DNA from: Astragalus membranaceus
Lineage: Eukaryota; Streptophyta; Magnoliopsida; Fabales; Fabaceae
NCBI GenBank assembly: GCA_039519185.1
Contig: CM076847.1
Span: 78,281,100-78,345,099, forward strand
Direction: 5' to 3'
Length of the DNA: 64,000 nt
Part shown: positions 21,491 through 31,701 of the stretch, in pieces
Layout: every line of letters starts with the position of its first letter
Numbering within the stretch: the first letter of the stretch is position 1
Notes under the pieces: generated by a model
Database searches by the model: none
Told to the model about the DNA's origin: nothing
The model's input: only the letters and a program-made list of their open reading frames with translations
Program-made: the position numbers and the translations under genes

Positions 21491-22208
21491 ACCTTTTTAT
21501 CTCATGTTACTGCATAGACTTATGTTTATTTTATCGTAAAAAAGTCTTATATTTATTCAATAAAAATCATTCTAATATTTATTCATATTTTTTTTGACAA
21601 TTATTTAGTCATATTTTTAATATTATATATTAACATTGTTTTCACGTCTTTTTTATTAGAATTAGAAATTATAAGTAAACAGTTGATAATTTCTGAAAAA
21701 ATATTTTGAGCATTTTAAAATTAAAACCAAATAAATTTAAAATTATTTTTTCACAAACAACTTCAACCGAGTCTCTATGTGAAGTCATAATTACTTTTTT
21801 AGTCATTTTGATTTTGTTTATAAATAATTTTTAATTTTAATTTATATTTATCTATTTAATTATATTTTTCCCAACTCTATCACTGCTTTAATGCAACATG
21901 CCCTCTCCCCGTCTCTCACGCACACCTAAGATTCTTCTCCCTCTCAGCTTTTCTCACGATCGTCGTTGCTCATCGTCAGTGGTCTTAATTTGTCGCGTCA
22001 TTCCTTGCTCTTCGTTCCTTTCTTTTGCAAATGTTCAAACTTCTACCATCAACATTATCCGTGGTAGTCTTGTTAAAAAAACATTATCCATCGTAGAGGA
22101 ATTTAACAATTAACCTAGCTTTCAAATATTTTCTAATTTATATTTTTATATGGACAAAACCCTAATTCCCTTACGTATTGTTGGTCTTGTTGTGTGTAAA
22201 AATTGAGT
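21491..22208. other. AT-rich intergenic
   Basis: No gene or clear repeat boundary seen. A 71-codon frame at 21898-22113 resembles a C/T-rich 5' UTR and is not supported. Confidence 0.5.
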
Positions 22209-22471
22209 TTGACTTAGAGTACTAAGGAATTCCTTAGTAATTGTTACTAAATAGACATAATAGTCATTTCCCCATCAATGAAAAAATTCGGTGACCACAT
22301 CAACACTAAATTGTGGTTAGTATGTACTAATCAGTGTTTTCATTTACTCGCCCACTCACCACACAAACACCAAATTGTGGTTAATATGTACTAACCATTG
22401 AATTGTTGTATATTGGTCACCGTAAAATTTAGTAATTATTACTAAGGAATTCCTTAGTATCATAAGTCATT
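22209..22471. mobile_element. MITE with about 35-bp terminal inverted repeats
   Basis: The left end TACTAAGGAATTCCTTAGTA (after TGACTTA) and the right end form an inverted pair extending through AATTGTTACTAAAT. The interior has two copies of ACCAAATTGTGGTTA-like sequence. The exact target duplication is uncertain. Confidence 0.65.
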
Positions 22472-23267
22472 GCCGAAGAAAAGTAGTACGAAATGTAATA
22501 ATAACACTAAACATGCACCGCACAACAAAAAAGACATGGACTGCATCTGAACGTTTCATCTGAACGTTTCTTCAATTTCTTGCAGAATATTTCGCACGAA
22601 ACATCATTTTCCTTACCAATACAACACGCAATGCTATTTAGTACAATAAGTGTTTTAACGACATGCACGAACCACTACAGTTTTCTATCATTCTTAGTCA
22701 TGAGCAATGTTAGCACTATTTTTTATAAAAACACACGGTTCGTACCATAGTTGACAAAATTCTCTTCATACTAATTGGCTTTTTTTGTTAAGTTATTATA
22801 TGTGGATTTGGCTGATACTTACTGTTTGGTGGTAAGGATAGGATAGAGACAAGATATGATATGAAGCAGGATAGAGACATGATATGATAGAGACAGGATA
22901 ACACAATCATGTCATGGGTTTGATGTGCAACACCTAGTAGGATATCAGATAATATATATTATTCTCTTTTTAAGTACAAAGATAATATATGTTTTTATAT
23001 TATATATATGTTTTTAAGTACAAAGATATTTACTTACCTCTCGGCCGAACACCGGATTATTCAGGATCCCTTTCCCTTGGATACCGGAGGCAGTCTTTGA
23101 TCCTGGACCAAAAAAATATAAGCTAATAAATTATGATGTGATATTTATTATATGTTAATGACAAAACTACCACTGTAACAACTATATTTCATTCTTTGAA
23201 AAATTAAATTAATTTTCTATTTTTATACTTTTTAACAGTTTTTTATCATTTATTTCAATTTTTAAAC
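22472..23267. other. Intergenic, no gene seen
   Basis: Simple direct repeats of GGATAGAGACA(G/T)GATATGATA (22840-22900) and TTTTTAAGTACAAAGATA (about 22965-23035). No credible coding frame. Confidence 0.5.
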
Positions 23268-23900
23268 TAGTATTTTACCTGTGTATACGCACGGGTGATA
23301 CTATATTTGTTCTAATTTGCTATGAAATTATTAATACGTTGAAAGTTGCAAAATGTGATAAAAGAAAAAGGAAAAACTCGATAAAAGGCGATATTTCAAA
23401 TTTATTAAAATAGTTTTGTTGCAAAAAGTTTAAAAAAAGTCGGTATCTTCTTATAATATTAATAATGGAGTAAAAATGAGGAAAAAAGAAAATGAGATTT
23501 AATATAAAATATGCACCCCAGTTGGCGCTCCCGTTGGCGCCCTCGTTGCTGCTCCCGTTAGCGCTTCCGTTGGCGCTCCCATTGGCGCTCCGTGTGGCTC
23601 ACGAAAAAAGAGCAAATGAGATTAATTATTGATTATTTTAGAAAAAATAATTTTGGAATTTTTGCTAGTGGTATTGCTTTTTTTGACAATTAATAGTGGT
23701 TAAATTATTTGGTTTTATTAGTTTGAGTAGATTCTACATAATTTAATATTAATTTGGTTTTATTAGTTTGAGTAGAATATAATAATAAAAAAGAGTGCGG
23801 AGAGAGAGAGATGAGGGAGATGGAGATGAGAGGAGGGGGAGAGATCATGAAAAGATGGTAGAGGGGGAGAGAGAGATTTGAGAGAGAGGAGAGAGAATAT
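23268..23900 (-). mobile_element. Helitron-like element, second copy
   Basis: The minus-strand end has a CACCCGTGCGTATACACAGGT hairpin (imperfect), a short spacer and CTAG at 23268-23271. The interior shares ATTTTTGCTAGTGGT and TTAGTTTGAGTAGATT with 9903-11400. It also has an imperfect GTTGGCGCTCCC 12-mer array (about 23520-23600) and a purine-rich GAGAGA tract at the likely 5' side. Confidence 0.5.
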
Positions 23901-24059
23901 TTATTGAGTAGGAACTAGAAAGACTAAATTGCACTTTTGGTCATTTATTTTTAGTTTTGGTTTCATTTTGGTCCTTTATCTTCTTTTTTTCTCGTTTTGG
24001 TCCTTCATTTTTGTGTGTCATTTTGGTCTTTTTTTTGTTTTCCGTCCATTAACTGCCAG

Positions 24060-24325
24060 CGTGACGTCTGTTAAAGTATACTCACTCGGTTTAAAGCTCA
24101 CTTCGGTTCGGGTTCTAAAAGTTCGGATAAAACAGTTAATACAACTTCATTTTTTGAAACAGTTTGGTTCGAAATTAAAACTGTGAACCGAACTGTTAAT
24201 ATAGTTCAGTTCGATTCGACGAACTGTTAATGCGGTTCGGTTCAGTTCACCGAACTGTTTCAACTGGTTCAGTTCGGTTCAGTTCAATTCTCCCCCTAAA
24301 CTGAACCATGAACGGCCCTGGACTC
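24060..24325. mobile_element. hAT-like element end, same family as 58091-59857
   Basis: The GAACTGTTAA/GGTTCAGTTCGG-rich sequence ends at CCATGAACGGCCCT, the mirror of AGGGC(C/T)GTTCATGG at 58091. The left end is not recognised, so only one terminus is annotated. Just upstream (23930-24050) lies a TTTTGGTCCTTT-rich stretch of the kind found in Mutator-like terminal repeats. Confidence 0.45.
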
Positions 24326-24643
24326 AATACTGCACAGATTTGCATAAAAAGGTTTGATTTTGTTAGCTCTATGTATATGTGCTGAATTTTTGACTCAATA
24401 CGGCACTGTTGTTTCCATACGGAATCACCTTGTTGTGATATTTTTGTTTTCTTGATATGAATTAATTGATTTGGGTAAAAAGAAATTTCAATTTCAGCAA
24501 TTGAATTACTGCCAATTATGTTTAATTTAATTCTGTCGGTAACAAGATTTTAGTATTGTGAATTGAATCCAATTGGGATTTAGGGATTTAGGATTGGAAT
24601 TGGATTTGGAATTTAAGGTTCAGTTTGGTGTTGTGGTGATGGT

Positions 24644-25574
24644 GTGGCGGTGGAGGAGAGGGTGGCGGTGAATGTAGGGAGGAGAGGGTGGTGGTGCCTC
24701 GCCGAAGAAGAAGAAGATGGAGTGTTTTTTGTCGATTTGGGTGAGGATAATAGAAACTCCGAAAATGGTGGCTCGCTTCACTGCGGCGGGTCCATCAACC
24801 AGGTTCAGCATGCTTCCAGATTGGTAAATTATTTTTAAAATCCGTGTTTTTTTACATTAGTTAATTAGTTAGCAATTTTTGAAAATGTGTTTCATTTTAC
24901 AGAGTAAGAAGACAGGACGCCCTATCACTGCTCCTGAGCTGCATAGAGCCACCTATGTGAGGAAAGGCACTGACGAGTATGTTGATGAGCGCTCCAGGAT
25001 GACTCAGGTAAATATACAACTTGATTTGTATTATATAATGTGGCTTTGTCAAAATGGAGCACTAATTTGCGGTTATTCAAAACAGGAGCAAATAAATGAA
25101 ATCATGACTCAGCTGAGTCAAGGGAGCTGGGACCCTGAATCACTTGGCCAACTTACTCCTGAGATGATAGATCTGGCAAACCAAAATTGGGAGAAGACAG
25201 TAGGTTGGTCTAAGGGTTGCCTGTATGGTACAGGGCTCTTGGCTCCATGTATGGGCCAGTCTGTGGCCGGGAGCAGCAGAAGACGCAGTCGACCAGCTTC
25301 TACTCCTACGCAGACAGAGCATATTTGGCAGCTGGAGCAAGAGCTGCAGTCTACTCGACATGAGCTGCATGATACTCGACAGGAGGTCAGGACCTCTACT
25401 GAGGCTATGAAAAAGATGCAGGAAGACTTTGCGAAGGTGTCCCGTAGGCAGGAGCTGATGTTTAGGTATTTTAAGAATATGCAGCAACATGAGCAGCAAG
25501 ATGAGGAGCAAGATGATGAGGAGCAAGCTGAGGAGTCTGGGGAGGCCGAGGAGTCTGATGGCGACAGCTTTTAG
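24644..25574 (+). pseudogene. En/Spm (CACTA) Transposase_24-like domain, three exons
   Basis: Exon 1 ends at about 24822 (CGGSINQVQHASRL), exon 2 is about 24901-25008 (KKTGRPITAPELHRATYVRKG, VDERSRMTQ), and exon 3 is 25086-25574 (EQINEIMTQL, LTPEMIDLANQNWEKTVG, then a long coiled coil and an acidic Glu/Asp/Gln tail). Splicing at the GT-AG sites restores one frame; the 77-base intron 25009-25085 is otherwise read through. This matches the C-terminal region of plant CACTA transposase proteins. The N-terminal catalytic part and terminal repeats are not seen beside it. A domesticated derivative is possible but not shown. Confidence 0.65.
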
Positions 25575-25849
25575 GATCTGTTGTATCAGTTTGACAATTC
25601 AATATTTTGTTATAACATTTCAGATTAAGTGTTGTTGACTCAAGTAAAATAAATCTTTAGTTATTTACTTCTAGATTCACCCTTACTAGTACAAGCTAAA
25701 GGAAAAACTTCAACTATTTGCATTTTTCAAATGAAAACCAGTGTCTACGTGTCTGGTTCATAATATTCATCCATTCCAGAATCTGAATATGCAATTAAAA
25801 TCAAAGAAATAAGGCTTCCAATGTAAGTGCCAAATTACCTCTATATATA
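25575..25849. other. Intergenic, no gene seen
   Basis: 3' flank of the transposase remnant; AT-rich, no structure recognised. Confidence 0.4.
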
Positions 25850-26953
25850 TATGCTTAAACTTCCAGTCATATCCATGAAGATCCTTTGCTGCAAGCTCTT
25901 GAGTTGCGGTTGCTTGAGCAATATCCTAAAATATGTAAATGATAAGCATATGAGAACTCAGGAAAATTTGATTGCCTCAACCAAATGAAACTCAGTGAGC
26001 TAATTACCAAAGGGGGCAAGCACTCAGTAGCATGCTTCCTCAGAACCGAAAATCCTCCATGTGTACTAGTATCGGAGGCGGCTAATATCTAGCAAAATGA
26101 ATGAAAATTCTGTTTTGGAGCCTCAGATGGATTTAGATCAGGATCTGCTGGCTCCGTTTGCTGCATTAAACAACCAAGAAAAACCAACACTATTTTTAAC
26201 AACTGTTAAACCTTTAAACGTGGAATATATCTCTTTTTTCAGTAGCTGAGAAAATCATAAAGCTGAATTTTTTTCTTTCGATAAGCATCATAAAGCTGAA
26301 TTAAAATAGGCAAATAATGAAGGAAAATAAAAGTTCAATTCAGAAAATGTAAACTAATTCTTTCAGTAACCAAATAGATAGACAAGGCTAAACCAAAAAA
26401 AGGTAGAAGATAGATATATTCTCACATCCGATTCTAGAAGCTAAGCAATACAAGCATAAACCTCATCAGTTTCTTGCTCAGCCTACAAAGAAATTGAAAA
26501 ACAAAGATTCTAAGTGTAAACAGACAGAATTAAAAACAAAACAATCATTTTCACAACAAAAAGAACAACAACAAAAGGAATCAAACAACAGTACCAACAA
26601 GTGAATGTTAACAACACGACAGAATATCTTTGATGGTAGATTGAAATGGGGAATTTCCTGGTTCAACTCTTGATCCATAGATTCTTGCAGCTTCAACCAA
26701 AAAAAAAAACAGAAAGCCAAAAAATTTAGTATACAACAAGGAAAGTGATTTGGTTTAGACAAATAATATTGAAGACAAACACAACCCAAAAATGGTAACC
26801 ATTAAAGAAAAAAAGGGTCAAAGAAAAAAAAAATACTTGTTCCATGTGACCTTGAGGAAAATAAAAAACTGTCTCCAGTATTAGGAACATCAACCAAAGG
26901 TCCTGCACATAATTTCCATAGTTTTGTATACAAATCATCATCACCTCTCAAAC
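25850..26953 (-). pseudogene. Auxin response factor (ARF) gene fragment, N-terminal and B3 region
   Basis: Minus-strand exons in gene order: 26953-26837 (DDDLYTKLWKLCAGPLVDVP), 26690-26595 (QEIPHFNLPSKIFCRVVNIHLL), from 26482 (AEQETDEVYA), 26160-26008 (SDTSTHGGFSVLRKHATECLPP) and 25925-25850 (TQELAAKDLHGYDWKFKHI). These are the successive exons of a plant ARF up to the middle of the B3 DNA-binding domain, which binds TGTCTC auxin elements. Defects: a frameshift near 26875 before the FPQGHMEQ block, a stop after AEQETDEVYACIA, a stop just before the B3 domain, and truncation after FKHI. The first exon and everything downstream of mid-B3 are missing. The CACTA at 26979 sits 25 bases upstream, in the preceding intron. 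Confidence 0.85.
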
Positions 26954-26994
26954 CTGCAAAACACAAAAAAAGATTAATCACTAATGGAAAAAAG

Positions 26995-27300
26995 GCATTT
27001 CATATCGGTTAAAATTGACATTTCATATCGGTTCCCAAACGGATGCCGAAAAAGGAGATATAAAAAATAGGGACATTTCATATCGGTTCCTGAACCGTTA
27101 TGAAAAGTTGTTTTTATATCGGTTGCCCCAAGAACCGTTATGAAAAGTCATCTTTTTTATATCGGTTTCCCCTAATGAAAAGTTGTTTTTATATCGGTTT
27201 TATATGGGAACCGATATGAAAAGTCTTTTTTTTTAAAAAAAATGATTTTTAACATCGGTTTTCTATGAGAACCGATATGAAAAGTCTCTTTTTTTAAAAA
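26995..27300. repeat. CACTA subterminal repeats, left end
   Basis: About ten copies in both orientations of the ATATCGGTT core, often paired as GAACCGATATGAAAAGTC or its inverse. Such arrays are binding sites for the TNPA-type protein in known CACTA elements; binding here is inferred. Confidence 0.8.
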
Positions 27301-27538
27301 AAAAAGTGAGGTTGTCTTCCATCAACTCTAGATCATTATGTAATAATTCTTTTACGGACCACCTATATTATTTGAATATAAACACCAATGTTAAATAAAA
27401 ACATCTAAAATCAACATGACAAGGAGATATGCAAGTTACAAAGCAAAAACTTGATACATTGTATTATAGAGGCAAGAACTGTGGCAAAAAAACAACTATG
27501 GTCAGGATACACAAAAAAAAATGTGAAGAATTGAAGAT
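27301..27538. other. Non-coding CACTA interior
   Basis: 3' side of the unidentified exon pair; no gene features seen. Confidence 0.4.
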
Positions 27539-27890
27539 TTAGATGCTCCATACTTTCTTCCTCACTGTATCTACTGCTTTTGACAAAACTTTTAAGCCTT
27601 CTTCATCACCTTCTTCTTCAAACACTTTCTTTACATCTTGTGCAATCTTGTCTAATGCTTCCCCACGTTCAAACTGGAAGTAATTATAACTGAAAATAGA
27701 TAAATATGGTGAGAGAGTGAATTATCTAACTTTGGAAACACAAAAAATGAGAGAAAAAGACAGAGAATAAGATCAAAGTACTAAACTATGGTACAAATGG
27801 GATATACCTCGACTTGTCTTAGCTTCTTTAGCATCTTACTTTTCCTTAGCAACTCCAAAAAATACCGCAGAAGTCCTTCATAGTAGTAGA
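27539..27890 (-). pseudogene. Unidentified host exon pair, protein C-terminus
   Basis: The terminal exon 27673-27539 encodes 44 residues and a TAA (FERGEALDKIAQDVKKVF at its start, VDTVRKKVWSI at its end) after a clean AG acceptor. A preceding exon, roughly 27890-27808, encodes YYYEGLLRYFLELLRKSKML with a GT donor after LRQVE. The coding pattern and splice sites indicate a captured helical, highly charged protein end. I do not recognise the family. It is on the same strand as the DRE2 and kinase fragments within the CACTA. Confidence 0.5.
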
Positions 27891-28375
27891 AACATGCAGC
27901 AGCCATTCACATTTCATTTAAAAACATCAACACTGTTGCGGATATTAGAGTTGCAAGAAACGAGAAAGCATAGAAAAAGGGGAGCTATTATACATAATGA
28001 TACACATACACACACATCACATGGTTTGCACAACTGTACTTATGCAATTGCAAAGTATAGAAAAAGGGGAGCTATTATACATAATGATACACATACACAC
28101 AGCATAGACACTAGTATCAGTAGAGTTTTTTTATCCATACTATAAGACAAATCAGATAGTCACACTTGAAACTGTATTAGAGAGATTTTCTTTAATCAAA
28201 TTATTAGAGAGGAGAGTCAATATTACAGCTATATAACTGCCGTGAAACTTAGATCTCTCAGATAGTCACACTTGAAACTGTATTAAACTAATCAGTCGAA
28301 CAATTCTGCTAGTATTAGCACAACCGATAACAATCTCATACCATTCTCATGACAAGAGTATTGCAACTTTATCTA

Positions 28376-29427
28376 TTATATGTCTACGTCTTGGAAGTTA
28401 CTCGAAAGTGCTACCTGCAACAAAATAATGAACGACTTATGCTGTAAATGCCCACAGAACATACCGCATAAATAACACCAAACAACTTAAGAGAGGGAGG
28501 GAAAAAAATACCTTCTCGCCCATTTTGAAGGGAGGGTTGAAGGGAGGGAGTCCCTTGTATGGGCCGGTACCGCACCTAAAAGCATCTCCTAACCCACACT
28601 GCAGACCAAAGAAGAAGTTTAGAACAATGGCACTTAGAGGAAAAAATAATCTGAATTAGCATTAGAGAAGATATTGACACAGCAGAGACTAACTATTCAG
28701 GGAGCAAATATCAGAATCTGCAAGAAAATCCCAAAACTTACTATCCAAATCAAGCTGACTATAACTCAAACCTATCTTAGAAAATCTTGTTCTATCAATG
28801 TTGAATGGCTGATTGAAATTGATGTTCAATGCAACAATATTCTTAAAACAACAAACGTCTTTTTCAATTAAGTTGAGTTGGATAAGTGGATTTAGAAACC
28901 TCCGATTTTTAAAAGTTACATATCTAACAAGTTATAACTTATCATCTTAAAATGCACATGCAGCCAAAAGAGTTCTTATCGAACAACACAAAAATAAAGC
29001 ATAAATGAACATTACATTGCAAAAGAAATAATACATACACTTCCACAAGCTGATTGAGGATTATTTATCTGTTCTGCTGTTAATCCTAACTTCAATACTT
29101 TCTCCTCTTCTTCAGCCCTCCCACAACTGCAATTTTTGCAGGCTTTTCTTGTACTTCCAATTTCGCAATCACCTACTGCATAAACATGTTAGCTATTATA
29201 GCCAAATACCACCAAAAACACAAATTAAGAAAAAGAAACTAGAAAAGTACTGAAAGGTCCTCTTTACCTGGTGGCAACTGGGGTTTCTTTAAATCTTCTT
29301 CAGTCAAAAGACTATTTTCATCGATCAGATCTGAATCAATATCAATTTGCACTTTAGGTGAACTCTTCACCACCTTCATTAATGCAAAAGATGAACCAAC
29401 TTTCCATGAAGGTTTTTTAGCTTTGAT
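28376..29427 (-). pseudogene. DRE2: DRE2/anamorsin (CIAPIN1) C-terminal half, four exons
   Basis: Exons 29427-29268 (linker with KAKKPSWKVGSSFAL), 29175-29039 (motif I, CX8CX2CXC intact), 28598-28512 (motif II) and 28414-28376 (VALSSNFQDVDI, stop). All joints are GT-AG and keep one frame. DRE2 is the cytosolic Fe-S protein that takes electrons from the TAH18 diflavin reductase in Fe-S cluster assembly. Two oddities: the fourth Cys of motif II is Gly (CGTG where CGTC or CSTC is expected, codon near 28563-28565), and four residues are inserted before KMGEK (PPFNPPF). The N-terminal methyltransferase-like domain is absent. Lying inside the CACTA with introns retained, it is best read as a DNA-level capture. 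The missing Cys argues against full function. Confidence 0.85.
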
Positions 29428-30394
29428 CTATGTGCAATACAAGCATACATATAATTAGAATTCTTAAGATGGTCATAACAAAGTTAACTTTGGAAGATAA
29501 GCTTGGGCTGTATATCTATCTGCTACGGAAGACAATAACACAGAAAGAGAAAGAGAATCATGTATGTGAGGGTTGTACTATTTTCAATCGTTAGAGTCCC
29601 ATCAATACATATTCTAACAGTGTAAAAGAGGCCAAAAAATAATTATTAGAATAGCACAATTTCCATCATTTTGGAGACCCCAAAGACAAGAAGAAAGGAA
29701 CTTCCAATGTAGAACAGAAGTATTCAGTAATTGATCCACTACTTTAGTACTTGAATTCAATTAAGGTTCATCCAATGAGCATTTCCACACTTTCCAGTTT
29801 CCAGTTTCCAGTATATTGAACAGGTTCCATAAGAATTTATCGTAAGAAGATAAACAAACAATTTAGTAAAATAGGATTCATAAAGATGAGAAACCCTAAT
29901 AGAAATGGAAAGGGAAGAGAACTGCAAGAAAGGGAAGACGTACCAGCAAGAAAAACTGAAGCAATGAGAAGTTTCTGCAGAACCATCGCCCTTAGATTCC
30001 AGACTTTGAGAAGGGAGAAAAACTCAAGCAATGAGCAGCTTCTGTAGCCCCAACTGTTGAATCAATAATCACATACAATTGATTCGTTTTTCTGCTCTCT
30101 TTATGAAGATTACCATTTATGGACATATTATTCTGGACATACCTGCAATAGTTTTAAGCATAATCTAACATCAGAATAAAATGAGTATTTGGCATACTAG
30201 CTTGAATATTATTTAAACATGATAAAGAGTCATTAATATTTGTGTGTGCACGCTATTTCTATGCTCATAAGTGATATTTGGATGTATCAAAAGTATTTCC
30301 ATCAAGCCATCTGCATCGATGAATCAAATATTTATGCCACCAACCACAACACAAGCTTGATAGACAAAATAAGAAAGCAATATAAAACTCACAC
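29428..30394. other. CACTA interior, possible decayed DRE2 upstream sequence
   Basis: Minus-strand 30045-29940 has two tandem stretches each reading LQKLLIA in one frame, faintly like the end of the DRE2 N-terminal domain, with a stop between. This is too weak to call exons. Otherwise no gene is seen. Confidence 0.3.
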
Positions 30395-31207
30395 CTCAAC
30401 CAGACCAGTCAATTTGGTGATGTCCAAAGTAGTGGTAAAGTACATTAGATATAACTTCTCCTGCAAAGCATCGCAAATTAGTGCTTCAAAATAGATTTAA
30501 CACACAACACTTTGTATTGCCAAGGATGCTTATAAAAAGTCCTATGGTTTTTGTTTTCGTAAAGTACTTTAAACAACCCTTTACCAAAAGAAAAATTTTC
30601 CTTTAGAAAAAGTGCACTGAGAAGCTCAATTTATCATTCTTATAATAGGCTATAAATGGTTACTCTACAACAAATCATGTGGTGAAGAATTACCATCAAG
30701 AGAGCCAGCATTTTTCTCCAGATACTTATTAATCTCCATGGCATTTAGAAGAGGTCCCTTGGAAGAATCAGAAGTTTAACCTAATCTAAAGGACACCACA
30801 AACGGTAGGGATAAATTGTAAAATTCTGCTTCATAAAGGCGATATTTTCCTAGAGCATTTTCTTCAATATTTACCACGTCCTTACTAATATCACGCTGGC
30901 CTGGAAGCACTAGCCTGAATTTTTTCGGTTCATTTTGACCCAAATCTTCAACCTCTGCAAGATAGCTGAATGGCCTCCCAAGACCAGGAAAACCATCCAA
31001 GTTCAACCGTTAAGTTAGAGATCCATTTGTACCTACTACAGCAGTCTGCATTACTTTCACTGGTGGAAACTCGTCTCTGTTAACATCAATTTATGATTTG
31101 GTGGAAATTTTCTAAGTTCCAGCAGCAACATCAACAAGATAATTTGCTTTCTTGACAGAATTTGATTCCCAAATTCTATCAAATGGGTCATTAGGATACC
31201 TGATACG
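30395..31207 (-). pseudogene. Malectin-like LRR receptor kinase (At1g67720-type) fragment
   Basis: Minus-strand sequence from 31207 encodes YPNDPFDRIWESNSVKKANY, VMQTAVVGTNGSLT, LNLDGFPGLGRPFSYLAEVE and FRLVLPGQ, then (across 30776) SDSSKGPLLNAMEINKYLEK and a GT donor near 30692: the second half of the extracellular malectin-like domain. A further exon near 30465-30398 contains LDITKLTGLVEV, the first LRR. At least four in-frame stops (one directly after FRLG at 30776-30778) and loss of the kinase and signal-peptide exons make it a pseudogene. Family members are plasma-membrane receptors. It shares strand and element with the DRE2 fragment. Confidence 0.8.
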
Positions 31208-31701
31208 CAGAAGATACAAAAATTAGATATTTGTAATCTGTTGAAATAGTTTTTTGCTCTGACGGAAATTACAAAAATTGACCCCAAAAACATTAAAACT
31301 AATAATGGAAGAAAATAGAAACATTGAGTTCTCCAAGAAACTTAGGAGCAAGTTGCAAAATCAAAAAGAGAATGCAAACGGAATAACTAGCGAGAATCAG
31401 AAAAGGGAACCCTAAACCAGAATCGTGTAACTCAAAAGTTACGTAAATTAGAATTGTGTACCCTAAAATTCACAAAGGTTAAAGAAGAGTTTACCTAGTT
31501 GCAGCGGTGGTGTCGCGGTGGTGCTGTGGACGCAGCGAGAGGGTTTTTGGTTGTGGCGACGGTGGTTCTCTAAGACCCAGCGAGTTGCAGCGAGAGGGTT
31601 GAGGCGAGTTCTTCAGCGAGTGGGAGAGACACGGCGAGAGGGAGAGATGATGGTACGCGAATGGGGTTTTTGCATCGAGAGGGAGATAGATGATGGTATA
31701 A
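31208..31701 (+). other. Probable LINE 5' UTR and junction with captured sequence
   Basis: From about 31490 the sequence is GC-richer with repeated CAGCGAGAGGG and GGTGGTG motifs, like the 5' UTR of a plant L1 element. The exact LINE start and its target duplication were not found. Confidence 0.4.

Noticed and set aside
29837..30045. Possible DRE2 N-terminal exon (LQKLLIA twice on the minus strand)
   Set aside because: The match is short, interrupted by a stop and duplicated; not enough to annotate as exons.
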